In this document: piece after piece, positions 8,676 through 17,885 of the stretch | How positions within the stretch are numbered: position 1 is the first letter of the stretch | Layout: each line of letters opens with the position of its first letter | From: Lachnospiraceae bacterium | Lineage (GTDB): Bacteria; Bacillota; Clostridia; Lachnospirales; Lachnospiraceae | Direction: 5' to 3' | DNA length: 64,000 bases | Assembly: GCA_022766245.1 (NCBI GenBank) | Contig: JALEPL010000033.1 | Location: 23,069-87,068, forward strand | Notes under the pieces: generated by a model | Database searches by the model: none | Seen by the model: only the letters and a program-made list of their open reading frames with translations | What the model was told of the DNA's origin: nothing | Made by a program: the position numbers and the translations under genes

Positions 8676-9137
8676 ATGAGAGAAAAAAATACACGGGAGT
8701 TGGAAAATGTTTTGGGAAGGACGCATTTATCCCAGTTTGAAGGATATTGCAGGGAAAACAAGGACAGTATGTCGGATGGTGGAGATACATTTTCCATCTA
8801 CATCAAAAATCTATTGTGTGAAAAGGGAATCACACAGCAAATGGTTTTCCTGAAGGCGGATATCCCGGAGCGATATGGGTACAAGCTGCTATCGGGGGAG
8901 AAACACACCAGACAGAGAGACGTGATTCTGCGTATCTGCTATGCGGGAGAGCTTACTCTGGAGGAGACTCAGCGAGCCCTGAGAAAATATGAAATGCCGG
9001 AGCTGTATGCAAAGGTACCAAGGGATGCCCTGCTCATGATTATCTTTAACGAGAGGCCGGGAAGCATCATTGATGTAAATGAATTGCTGAAGGAAAAGGG
9101 GATGGAACCTCTGCGGACCAGTGGATTGCAGGATTAA
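8676..9137 (+). CDS. hypothetical HTH-like protein, divergent from the Ser/Thr kinase
   Basis: Complete ORF with SD (ATAGGAGGAGCAAATG); an XRE-like segment (KGITQQMVFLKADIPERYGYKLLSGEKHTRQRDVILRICYAGELTLEETQRAL). Confidence 0.65.
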   Translation: MREKNTRELENVLGRTHLSQFEGYCRENKDSMSDGGDTFSIYIKNLLCEKGITQQMVFLKADIPERYGYKLLSGEKHTRQRDVILRICYAGELTLEETQRALRKYEMPELYAKVPRDALLMIIFNERPGSIIDVNELLKEKGMEPLRTSGLQD

Positions 9138-9170
9138 GGTGAGATTTGGGTTAAGAGGGCGTTTGTATAG

Positions 9171-9620
9171 ATGAAGAAAAACAGAGACAGAATTTTTCTA
9201 TGGATGAACATTTTACTTCCGGTGATGGTGGGCGGTATCACTTACTATCTTATTTCGCCGGAGGTATTTTTTGCGCGGCAACTGGATGCATTATTGGGAA
9301 GTGGCATTCATATTGAGAATGTGGGATCTCAGGGGATTATTTTTCGATGGCTCCGAAATTATGCATTGGATATGATGTGGGGCTATGCATTGTTTTTTAC
9401 CTTGCATCTTATGGTGGCGGATGATACGGCGGAGTGGTGGAAAACTTTTGGGATGGCAGCCGTTTTTTCAGCAGGAATGGAACTTCTGCAAATTATGCCC
9501 GGTGTGGCAGGAACGTTTGATGTGTGGGACATTGTGGTGGAGGTACTGGCGGAGGGGATTGCCGCGGTGGTGTTGCTGTGTTATAAAAACTTCCCACCAC
9601 TGCGGGGGCAACGGTGGTAG
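9171..9620 (+). CDS. VanZ-like family membrane protein
   Basis: Four hydrophobic segments, FSAGMELLQI...TFDVWDIVVEVLA resembling VanZ (E-Q...DVxDixxN/E). Confidence 0.65.
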   Translation: MKKNRDRIFLWMNILLPVMVGGITYYLISPEVFFARQLDALLGSGIHIENVGSQGIIFRWLRNYALDMMWGYALFFTLHLMVADDTAEWWKTFGMAAVFSAGMELLQIMPGVAGTFDVWDIVVEVLAEGIAAVVLLCYKNFPPLRGQRW

Positions 9621-9671
9621 ACCTGTGTATGGTAGAATTATCATATATTTTACAGGCAGGAGGAGTTTATC

Positions 9672-10595
9672 ATGAGAAAGAAAAAGAAATGGCTGGCAAT
9701 GGGACTGTGTTTTACAATTTTTGGAGCGATGGCACTGGGAAGTGGTTCCGATTCAGGGGATAGCAAGGACGTGACCACATCAGGAGAAACCGGTACGGAA
9801 AATGTCGGAGCTTCGGATAGTTCATCCGACACAACATCTGATACGTCATCAACCAATATAACCATAGAGGAGCAGGTGCTGGTGGATGAGGGCGGCATCA
9901 AGATTACTGCAACAGAATACACGACGGATAGTATCTGGGGAGATGGCATCAAGCTTCTGGTGGAAAATGATTCCGACACGGACTACACCGTTGGTTGCGA
10001 TGCGTTGATCGTAAACGATTATATGATTACCGACTTGTTTATAACGGATATCGCAGCGGGGAAGAAAGCCAATGAAACCATGTATCTGTCTTCCACAGAG
10101 TTGGAGGCTGCAGGAATCGACACCGTAGGAAAGGTGGAAATGTATTTCCATGCCTATGATGCAAACATGGATGATCTGTTCCAGAATACTTACGCTGAGG
10201 TGCAGACTTCCGAGTATGAAAACATGGACACCACAGTAAACGATGAGGGAACCGAGTTGTACAATGAGAACGGCATCCGCATCGTGGGAAAGACCGTGGA
10301 TGAAAACAGCTTCTGGGGAACAGCGATTCTTTTATATGTGGAGAATACCTCAGGACAGAATGCAGGAATCTCCGTAGATGATATGTCCATTAACGGATTT
10401 ATGATGAGTCCCTTCTTCTCCACCACAGTCTATGATGGAAAGAAAGCCATCGACGATATCACTATTTTCTCCAGTGATCTGGAGGAAAACGGAATCGAGA
10501 CCATTGAGGATGTTGAGTTGAAATTCCACATTTATAACGCAGATACCTATGAAACGATTACGGATTCGAATCCCATTACATTTTCAGCACAGTAA
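9672..10595 (+). CDS. exported hypothetical protein with two tandem homologous domains
   Basis: Signal-like N-terminus, Ser/Thr/Asp-rich linker, then two ~105-aa repeats (see findings). Confidence 0.7.
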   Translation: MRKKKKWLAMGLCFTIFGAMALGSGSDSGDSKDVTTSGETGTENVGASDSSSDTTSDTSSTNITIEEQVLVDEGGIKITATEYTTDSIWGDGIKLLVENDSDTDYTVGCDALIVNDYMITDLFITDIAAGKKANETMYLSSTELEAAGIDTVGKVEMYFHAYDANMDDLFQNTYAEVQTSEYENMDTTVNDEGTELYNENGIRIVGKTVDENSFWGTAILLYVENTSGQNAGISVDDMSINGFMMSPFFSTTVYDGKKAIDDITIFSSDLEENGIETIEDVELKFHIYNADTYETITDSNPITFSAQ

Positions 10596-10617
10596 AACAG
10601 GGCATGAGTTAATAAGA

Positions 10618-10652
10618 GCGGTTATTGGTTAGCCAATAGCCGCTTTTTTGAT
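10618..10652 (+). terminator. Rho-independent terminator
   Basis: AGCGGTTATTGGTTAGCCAATAGCCGCTTTTTT. Confidence 0.85.
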
Positions 10653-10663
10653 AAGTGGTTGCA

Positions 10664-10753
10664 AGTTTGATTATATGGTGTTATAGTTTGAACAAACAAA
10701 AATAAAGTTTAGAATTAAAAAATAAAGTTTGGAATTCAAAAATAAAGTTTGGT
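10664..10753 (+). repeat. Phased AGTTTRGA motif array upstream of the HTH-ATPase-STAS gene
   Basis: AGTTT at 10664, 10685, 10706, 10726, 10746 (spacings 21, 21, 20, 20). The last three lie in AATAAAGTTTRGAATTMAAA 20-bp direct repeats (10701, 10721, 10741). Confidence 0.85.
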
Positions 10754-10761
10754 AAGGGTAT

Positions 10762-11850
10762 ATGTCATTCACAGAGAAAAAGAGAGAGGAAATCAGGAAA
10801 TATATTTTACGGAAAATAGCGCAGAGAGATGGAGCTGTATTGGAGAAAACCATGGACAGCTTTGGAATCTCTAATACTACAGTAAAGCGCTATCTCAAAG
10901 ATGCAATAGCTGGCGGAATTATTGAAAGTGTGGAAGGGGAGGAATGTCCCTATCGGCTGGTTCAGAAGGAGTGCCGGGTTCTAGTGTCTTTGGAGGAAAG
11001 CAGGTTGGAGGAGGATGTGCTGTTTGATCAACACATAGCGCCATATCTTTCAGAATGCAATGAGCGAGCACGTGCGATATGGCAGTATTGTGGCGCAGAA
11101 ATTCTGAATAATGCTATTGAACATTCCGGAGGAACAAGGATTGGCATAGTAGTTCAATGCAATGCATTGAATACCACAGTAGTAATTTCTGATGACGGAG
11201 TGGGAGTTTTTTCTACCTTAATGGAGTATATGAAGGGCAATGGATGGGAGCATCCTCGTGCTGAGGATGCCCTGGTGGAGCTTTACAAAGGGAAAATCAC
11301 CTGCGACAGCCGGAATCATTCCGGTGAGGGAATATTTTTTTCATCTAAGATGATGGATTCATTTATTCTGTGGTCGGATTCATTGATTCTGAAATTTGGA
11401 AATCAGGAGAAGACGGAAGTAGTGCAGTCGCATCTGGCTGCCTATGCATCAAGAATATGGAAGGAGAGTACCATGGTTATGATGACATTAGAAAATGAGA
11501 CAGAGCGAGAGGCAGGAAAAGTATTTGATCTCTATGCTGATGTGGATGATGGCTTTGTGAGAACACGGATACCGGTAAAGGAAGCCTGCATTACCGGCGA
11601 ACCGGTAGCCCGCTCCCAGGCAAGGAGAATCTGTCATCGCCTGGAAACATTTCGTGAGGTGATATTGGATTTTTCAGATGTGACTATGATGGGACAGGGC
11701 TTTGCTGATGAATTGTTCCGGGTTTATGCCGTGGCACATCCTGAGGTAATGCTTCGACCGGTGAATATGTTGCCGCAGGTGGAGCGGATGATTCGGCATG
11801 TTGGAAGGGGGGAATCCGCAAATAATATTATTTTTCCGGCTAGTTGCTGA
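10762..11850 (+). CDS. HTH - histidine-kinase-like ATPase - STAS-like (DUF4325) regulatory protein
   Basis: N-terminal wHTH (VLEKTMDSFGISNTTVKRYLKDAIAGGII); N-box EILNNAIEHS; G1 ISDDGVGVF; G2 HSGEGIFFSSKMMD; C-terminal VILDFSDVTMMGQGFADELFRVY typical of DUF4325. Confidence 0.85.
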   Translation: MSFTEKKREEIRKYILRKIAQRDGAVLEKTMDSFGISNTTVKRYLKDAIAGGIIESVEGEECPYRLVQKECRVLVSLEESRLEEDVLFDQHIAPYLSECNERARAIWQYCGAEILNNAIEHSGGTRIGIVVQCNALNTTVVISDDGVGVFSTLMEYMKGNGWEHPRAEDALVELYKGKITCDSRNHSGEGIFFSSKMMDSFILWSDSLILKFGNQEKTEVVQSHLAAYASRIWKESTMVMMTLENETEREAGKVFDLYADVDDGFVRTRIPVKEACITGEPVARSQARRICHRLETFREVILDFSDVTMMGQGFADELFRVYAVAHPEVMLRPVNMLPQVERMIRHVGRGESANNIIFPASC

Positions 11851-11964
11851 TGTTTTGGTGGAAAATACAGTTTGTGAAGATAGTGTCAAGTCAAATATGA
11901 AAAACGACACAAGGGCTCCGTCACCTGCGGCGACACCTCGTGTCAAGAAATAAGGGGATAAGAT

Positions 11965-12366
11965 ATGAAAGTACAGGATTTAAAGGTAGCAGTGGTGGAC
12001 GATAATGTTTTTAAGTCCATGGAAATCAAACGGGCATTGGAATTCAATGGAATATCAAATATTACATTGCTGAACAATCAGGAAGATGTGTGGAATCTAT
12101 TGAATCGGGAAGAAGTGGATCTGATTGTGACGGATATGCATTATCCCTTGGAAAAAGGCGCAGAAGCGGATCTTCATGCGGGATATATTTTGCTGGAAAA
12201 AATGAAGGAAAAGGGTATTCAGATTCCGGTGATCATCTGTTCCAGCCTGAACTATCTGCCTGAAGGAGCAGTAGGCGTGGTTTGGTACAATAGGATGAAG
12301 GATCTGAACTTCGAGTTCAAGGAAGTGCTGGGGAGGGTGATGGATAATCTCTCAAAAGAACTTTAA
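11965..12366 (+). CDS. stand-alone receiver-like (REC) protein
   Basis: KVAVVDDNVFKSMEIKRALE...EVDLIVTDMHYP...IQIPVIICSSL; CheY-like fold with Asp acceptor, no output domain. Confidence 0.75.
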   Translation: MKVQDLKVAVVDDNVFKSMEIKRALEFNGISNITLLNNQEDVWNLLNREEVDLIVTDMHYPLEKGAEADLHAGYILLEKMKEKGIQIPVIICSSLNYLPEGAVGVVWYNRMKDLNFEFKEVLGRVMDNLSKEL

Positions 12367-12453
12367 AATCCCTATATTTCATGCTATAATATCCTCGGCA
12401 GACAAGACGCTCTGCCGGGGATATTACTTTCTCATGCCAAAAGGAGAAAAGCT

Positions 12454-14505
12454 ATGACAAGAAGCATAAAGCTAAAGGGGCGGCTGAAAAGTTACATGCA
12501 GCTTCCATTGTTTTTGACCATATTACTAATCGTTCTGAATGTACCCATGTACTTTTGGGATGTGCGTGCCGGCGTGGTGGTTTCGGTTTTTCTGGTTATC
12601 TATATAATTGTGGTGGCCATAACATATAATAGTTATAAACCGGTGCTGGTTAACGAATTGATTAATTTTGCGACGCAGTATGGAACTGTACAAAAAAAGC
12701 TCATCAATGAATTTGAGATTCCCTATGCCTTGTTGGACTATAATGGAAGGGTTTTGTGGGTCAATGAAAAGTTTACCGAGCTTACCGGAAAAGATAAGCG
12801 GTTTCATAAGTCCATCTCTACAATTTTTCCCGGGATTACCAAGGAACTGATTCGTCAGGAGGAGAATATCGAGAGTCTGGATGTTGTGTGGGAAGATCAT
12901 TATTTCCGTGTGAAAATGAACAAGATTTTTTTCGAGGAAATGATGGAGAGCAGTCAGATGGTGGAGCTGCATCAGGCAGAAGAGTATCTGACAGCGGTTT
13001 ACCTGTTTGATGAGACTCAGCTGAATCAGTGCCGGCAGGAAAATGAGGATCAGAAGCTGGTAGCTTCTCTGGTATATATTGACAATTATGAAGAGGCATT
13101 GAACAGCATCGAGGACGTGAAGCGGTCTCTGCTCATTGCATTGATTGAGCGGAAAATTAATAAGTATTTCTCCCAGATGGATGGGCTGGTGCGAAAAATC
13201 GAGAAGGATAAATTCTTCGTAGTGTTCCAGCATAAGTATCTGGCGCAGATGGAAGAGAACAAGTTCAGCCTGTTGGAGGACGTAAAGACCGTTAAGGTGG
13301 GAAACGAGATGGCAGTGACCTTAAGCATTGGAATCGGTGTCATGGGTGCTACCTATACGCAGAATTATGAGTATGCCCGAATGGCCATCGATCTGGCATT
13401 GGGTCGTGGCGGAGACCAGGTGGTGTTAAAGAAGGGTGGAGAAATTTCCTACTATGGTGGCAACACCAAGCAGGTGGATAAGAATACCCGTGTAAAGGCC
13501 CGTGTAAAGGCGCATGCTCTTCGGGAGATTCTGGAAAGCAAGGAGCATGTGATGATTATGGGGCACAGTATTCCGGACGTGGATGCCTTTGGAGCGGCGG
13601 TGGGAATATACTGTGCGGCTAAGGTGCTTGGCAAGCATGCGCAGATTGTCATCAATGAGGTGACTTCTTCCCTGCGGCCCATCAAGGATAGCTTTACTGT
13701 GGATCACGGGTATCCGGAGGATCTGTTTTTGACCAGCGAGCGGGCATTGGATGCCATTGACAGCAATACGCTGGTGGTGGTAGTGGATACCAATCGCCCC
13801 AGCTATACGGAGTGCCCGGATCTTTTGAAGCGGGCAAAGAGCGTGGTGGTATTTGACCATCACAGACAGGGAAGCGAGGTAATCAAAAATCCTTTGCTTT
13901 CCTATATAGAACCCTATGCGTCTTCTACCTGTGAGATGATCGCAGAGGTGCTGCAGTATTTTTCTGAAAATATTAAACTCACACCGGAGGAGGCGGACTG
14001 TATTTACGCCGGAATCCTCATCGATACCAGCAACTTTATGACAAAAACCGGTGTGCGTACCTTTGAAGCGGCAGCTTATTTGCGGCGATGTGGTGCAGAG
14101 GTGACCAGAGTTCGCAAGATGCTGCAGAATAATATGAGTGATTATAAAGCGCGTGCGGAGGTGATTCGGCATGCTCAGGTATATCGGGGCTCCTTTGCCA
14201 TTTCCATCTGTCCCGCAGGGGAGATTGAGAGTCCAACCGTGGTGGGAGCTCAGGCGGCAAATGAATTGCTGAATATTATCGGAATCCGTGCATCCTTTGT
14301 ACTGACAGAGTATCAGGGAAAAATTTATGTCAGCTCCCGGTCCATTGATGAGATTAATGTACAGCGGATTATGGAGCGGTTGGGTGGCGGTGGCCATATG
14401 AATACAGCAGGATGTCAGATTCAGGGCTGCAGCTTAAAGCAGGCAGAAAAACTAATTGAAGATACCATCGATGAGATGATTGAGGAAGGAGATATTAAAG
14501 AATGA
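12454..14505 (+). CDS. gdpP: cyclic-di-AMP phosphodiesterase GdpP-type (PAS, degenerate GGDEF, DHH-DHHA1)
   Basis: Two TM helices, PAS-like [21 protein letters not shown], degenerate GGDEF, DHH motifs [17 protein letters not shown] and [22 protein letters not shown]. Confidence 0.95.
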   Translation: MTRSIKLKGRLKSYMQLPLFLTILLIVLNVPMYFWDVRAGVVVSVFLVIYIIVVAITYNSYKPVLVNELINFATQYGTVQKKLINEFEIPYALLDYNGRVLWVNEKFTELTGKDKRFHKSISTIFPGITKELIRQEENIESLDVVWEDHYFRVKMNKIFFEEMMESSQMVELHQAEEYLTAVYLFDETQLNQCRQENEDQKLVASLVYIDNYEEALNSIEDVKRSLLIALIERKINKYFSQMDGLVRKIEKDKFFVVFQHKYLAQMEENKFSLLEDVKTVKVGNEMAVTLSIGIGVMGATYTQNYEYARMAIDLALGRGGDQVVLKKGGEISYYGGNTKQVDKNTRVKARVKAHALREILESKEHVMIMGHSIPDVDAFGAAVGIYCAAKVLGKHAQIVINEVTSSLRPIKDSFTVDHGYPEDLFLTSERALDAIDSNTLVVVVDTNRPSYTECPDLLKRAKSVVVFDHHRQGSEVIKNPLLSYIEPYASSTCEMIAEVLQYFSENIKLTPEEADCIYAGILIDTSNFMTKTGVRTFEAAAYLRRCGAEVTRVRKMLQNNMSDYKARAEVIRHAQVYRGSFAISICPAGEIESPTVVGAQAANELLNIIGIRASFVLTEYQGKIYVSSRSIDEINVQRIMERLGGGGHMNTAGCQIQGCSLKQAEKLIEDTIDEMIEEGDIKE

Positions 14506-14948
14506 AAGTAATTTTATTACAGGATGTGAAGTCTCAGGGAAAAAAGGGAGACATTATCAATGTAAGTGACGCTTATGCCAGAAATCAGCTGATTCCAAAA
14601 GGATTGGGTGTGGAGGCAAACAATAAGACTTTAAACGATTTAAAGCTTCAGAATAAGCATGCAGACAAGGTGGCTGAGGAGAACTATCAGGCAGCATTGC
14701 AGTTGGCAGAGGATTTGAAGGATAAGTCTGTGGAAGTGAAGATGAAGGCCGGAGAAGGTGGAAGAACCTTTGGTTCTGTCTCTACCAAGGAGATTTCCCA
14801 GGCTGCCAAGGATCAGTTGAATTTGGAACTGGATAAAAAGAAAATGCAGTTAAAGGATAGCATCAAGACGTTTGGCGTATATGAAGTGCCCATCCGTATT
14901 CATCCTAAGGTAACTGCTACATTGAAGGTGAAGGTTACAGAAGCCTAG
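14502..14948 (+). CDS. rplI: 50S ribosomal protein L9
   Basis: [39 protein letters not shown]. Confidence 0.97.
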   Translation: MKVILLQDVKSQGKKGDIINVSDAYARNQLIPKGLGVEANNKTLNDLKLQNKHADKVAEENYQAALQLAEDLKDKSVEVKMKAGEGGRTFGSVSTKEISQAAKDQLNLELDKKKMQLKDSIKTFGVYEVPIRIHPKVTATLKVKVTEA

Positions 14949-14959
14949 GAGGAGTGTAC

Positions 14960-16294
14960 ATGGAGGAGGCAGTCATTACACGGGTCATGCCAAACAGCCT
15001 GGACGCAGAGCAGTCGGTGGTAGGTGCCATGATTATGGACAAGGACGCCATCCTTGCAGCAGGTGAGCGGCTGATTGGAGAAGACTTTTATCATAAGCAG
15101 TATGGCATTATGTTTGAGGCCATCATGGAGCTGTTCAATGCAGGTGAGCCGGTGGATCTGGTTACCCTTTCCAATAAATTAAAGGCAAAGGATGTCCCCG
15201 CTGAGTTCAGCAGTCTGGATTTTATCCGGGATCTGGTGGACAACCGGATTACTTCTGCGAATGTGGCTTCTTACGTTACTATCGTAAAGGAAAAGTCTAC
15301 CCTGCGCCGGCTGATTAAGACAGTTCAGGATATCGAGGATGCCTGCTATGCAGGAAAGGACAGTACCGAGGATATTTTGGCGGATACAGAGAAACGCATT
15401 TTTAATCTGCTACAGAACCGCAGTGGCGGGGATTATGTTCCCATCGAACAGGTAGTAATCAATGCGCTGGAGAAAATCGAGAAGGCATCGAAGCAGAAGG
15501 GAAGCGTAACGGGAATTGCAACAGGTTTTATTGATCTGGATTATCAGATGGCAGGATTGCAGCCCTCTGATCTGATTCTGATTGCGGCTCGTCCGTCCAT
15601 GGGAAAGACGGCGTTTGTTTTGAATATTGCGGAGTATGTGGCGATTCATTCGCAACTGACCACGGCTATTTTTTCCCTGGAGATGAGTAAGGAGCAGTTG
15701 GTGAATCGTATGTTTTCCTTAGAGTCCCGGGTGGATGCCCAGAAGCTGCGTTCCGGTAATCTTACCGAGGCTGACTGGGAGATGCTGACGGAGGGAGCCG
15801 GCAATGTGGGACGGTCCAAGCTGATCATCGATGATACGCCGGGTATTTCTATTTCTGAGCTTCGCAGCAAATGCAGGAAGTACAAGCTGGAGCATGATCT
15901 GAAGCTGATTATCATCGATTACTTACAGCTGATGAGTGGTTCTGGTCGAAGAGCGGAGTCCAGACAGCAGGAGATTTCCGATATTTCCCGTTCCTTGAAG
16001 GCACTGGCCCGGGAACTGAATGTTCCTGTACTGGCGTTGTCACAGCTCAGCCGTGCGGTGGAGCAGCGCCCGGATCACAGACCAATGCTTTCCGATCTGC
16101 GTGAGTCCGGAGCCATCGAGCAGGATGCGGACGTGGTAATGTTTATCTATCGAGATGATTACTACAACAAGGACAGCGAGATGAAGGGTGTGTCAGAGAT
16201 TATCGTGGCAAAACAGCGAAACGGCCCCATTGGAACGGTGAACCTGGCATGGCTGCCACAGTATACGCGTTTTGCAAACATGGAGAGACAATAA
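14960..16294 (+). CDS. dnaB: replicative DNA helicase
   Basis: PNSLDAEQSVVGAMI, RPSMGKTAFVLNIAEYVA, IIDYLQLM, LRESGAIEQDADVVMFIYRDDYY. Confidence 0.97.
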   Translation: MEEAVITRVMPNSLDAEQSVVGAMIMDKDAILAAGERLIGEDFYHKQYGIMFEAIMELFNAGEPVDLVTLSNKLKAKDVPAEFSSLDFIRDLVDNRITSANVASYVTIVKEKSTLRRLIKTVQDIEDACYAGKDSTEDILADTEKRIFNLLQNRSGGDYVPIEQVVINALEKIEKASKQKGSVTGIATGFIDLDYQMAGLQPSDLILIAARPSMGKTAFVLNIAEYVAIHSQLTTAIFSLEMSKEQLVNRMFSLESRVDAQKLRSGNLTEADWEMLTEGAGNVGRSKLIIDDTPGISISELRSKCRKYKLEHDLKLIIIDYLQLMSGSGRRAESRQQEISDISRSLKALARELNVPVLALSQLSRAVEQRPDHRPMLSDLRESGAIEQDADVVMFIYRDDYYNKDSEMKGVSEIIVAKQRNGPIGTVNLAWLPQYTRFANMERQ

Positions 16295-16300
16295 GACACT

Positions 16301-16372
16301 AGCAACTGTTCATACGCCTCATCGACGAAATGCGCAGCATTTTGGAGGTTGGAGATGAACAGTTGCTTTTTT
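16301..16372 (+). terminator. Probable dnaB terminator formed by a member of the intergenic repeat family
   Basis: AGCAACTGTTCAT (16301-16313) and ATGAACAGTTGCT (16355-16367) are a perfect 13-bp inverted repeat followed by a T run. Confidence 0.7.
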
Positions 16373-16504
16373 CTACATTTTTTTCTTTTCTTCTTATGTG
16401 TTCTCCCCGAATACTGTCGGAATTCTACGATGAAAACTGATTGCGCTTGTTCTATGGGTGGGTCTATAATTTTATATCATAGATTGGTGCAAAGGAGGCA
16501 GATT

Positions 16505-17119
16505 ATGGACAAGCAACGATATATGATTTCCGATGCGGCTGCACTGGTGAAGGTGGAATCCCATGTGTTACGGTATTGGGAAGAGGAACTAGACCTTACG
16601 ATTCCCAGAAATGAAATGGGACATCGCTACTATACAAAGGAGAACATTGATCAATTTTTCAAGATTAAGGAGTGGAAGGAAAAAGGGTATCAGTTGAAAG
16701 CCATCAAGATTCTCATACATAATGGGGGCAATGAGGAGCTATTGCATCAGATGCCGGAATTTCAGGAGAGTTCAACACAGATGGAAAGGAAAGAAGGATT
16801 GATGACCCAGGCAAATGATCAGATGCCGGTGAATAAGGAAGTAGCAGACAATACCCGGCGTATGGAGCAGTTTCAGGCTATGATGACCGAGATTATCCGG
16901 AATGCCATTGAGGAGAATAACGAGAATCTCAGCAAAGAGGTGGGGGAAGAGGTTCGTACCCGCATTTTAAAAGAGATGAATTATCTGGCCAGAGAGCAGG
17001 AGGATGCCCAAGAGGAGCGTTATCGCAAATTGGATGCGCTGATTCGGCAGAACATGAAGGTGAAGCAGAAAAAGGAAAAGAAGCTGTTTCACAAACGTCC
17101 CGTGGTGCAGCCCAACTAA
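16505..17119 (+). CDS. MerR-type HTH protein with C-terminal coiled coil
   Basis: MISDAAALVKVESHVLRYWEEELDLTIPRNEMGHRYYTKENIDQF; SD AAAGGAGG. Confidence 0.85.
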   Translation: MDKQRYMISDAAALVKVESHVLRYWEEELDLTIPRNEMGHRYYTKENIDQFFKIKEWKEKGYQLKAIKILIHNGGNEELLHQMPEFQESSTQMERKEGLMTQANDQMPVNKEVADNTRRMEQFQAMMTEIIRNAIEENNENLSKEVGEEVRTRILKEMNYLAREQEDAQEERYRKLDALIRQNMKVKQKKEKKLFHKRPVVQPN

Positions 17120-17166
17120 AAAATCTCTACCGGAGAAGAAGCTTCTTTTCCGGTAGAGATTTTTGC
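17120..17166. terminator. Rho-independent terminator
   Basis: AAATCTCTACCGG AGAAGAAGCTTCTTTT CCGGTAGAGATTTTT. Confidence 0.85.
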
Positions 17167-17221
17167 CTGTATGAGACAGGAATTGAAATCCGTTTGGATG
17201 TCACCACATGTACGCCAAAGA

Positions 17222-17392
17222 TTAGCCCTGGCTGATAGCACCTGTGGGGCAAACACCTGCACAAGATCCACACTCGATACATGTATCTGCATCGATTACG
17301 TACTGTCCGTCACCGGCTGAGATAGCGCCAACCGGGCAGCCACCCTCGCAAGAACCGCAGCTTACGCATGTGTCAGAAATAACGTATGCCAT
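17222..17392 (-). CDS. 2[4Fe-4S] ferredoxin (56 aa; not in supplied ORF track)
   Basis: Translation MAYVISDTCVSCGSCEGGCPVGAISAGDGQYVIDADTCIECGSCAGVCPTGAISQG*; SD upstream of the start on the minus strand. Confidence 0.95.
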   Translation of the reverse strand: MAYVISDTCVSCGSCEGGCPVGAISAGDGQYVIDADTCIECGSCAGVCPTGAISQG

Positions 17393-17580
17393 TGTTTTGT
17401 CCTCCTTTGAATAATCATTGAATAGCTCTTAAGCTACAGTAAATTCTAATACAAAAGATTTGTTATTACAAGAGTAAATTATGAGGTATTTGTGAAAAAT
17501 AATTGCATAATCAGGTATTTGGCATTATAATGTCTAGGATTAGCACAAATGTAGTTCAAAGCATAAGGAGGTACCATATT

Positions 17581-17790
17581 ATGGCACAGGTTACAGGAAA
17601 AACAATGATCGGAGAATTACTCATGATCGATGAAAATATTGCACCGATTTTACTGGAGATCGGAATGCATTGTCTGGGATGTCCTTCCTCACAGATGGAG
17701 ACCATCGAGGAAGCCGCTATGGTTCATGGCATCGAGCCTCAGGAGCTGGTGGATCGCATCAATGATTTCCTGGCAAAGGACGGAAAATAG
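17581..17790 (+). CDS. DUF1858 domain-containing protein
   Basis: MIGELLMIDENIAPILLEIGMHCLGCPSSQMETIEEAAMVHGIE; SD AAGGAGG. Confidence 0.88.
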   Translation: MAQVTGKTMIGELLMIDENIAPILLEIGMHCLGCPSSQMETIEEAAMVHGIEPQELVDRINDFLAKDGK

Positions 17791-17817
17791 AATTTTCCCG
17801 TGAAATTTAAGTAATAT

Positions 17818-17874
17818 GGAAGCCTGATTTCTATCAAGTATGGTTGGTAGAGATCAGGCTTCCTTGTTTTTTAT
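17818..17874. terminator. Rho-independent terminator
   Basis: GGAAGCCTGATTTCTA...TAGAGATCAGGCTTCC TTGTTTTTT. Confidence 0.8.
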
Positions 17875-17885
17875 AAACTTCCGTA

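Noticed and set aside
10701-10753. 20-bp direct repeats as a possible CRISPR fragment
   Set aside because: Repeats are contiguous with no unique spacers and there are no cas genes; a phased operator is a better fit.
12526-13233. 235-aa minus-strand ORF opposite gdpP
   Set aside because: Antisense artefact of an AT-rich coding sequence.
13426-14397. 323-aa minus-strand ORF opposite gdpP
   Set aside because: Antisense shadow of a well-supported coding region; low-complexity His/Ile-rich translation with no recognisable domain.
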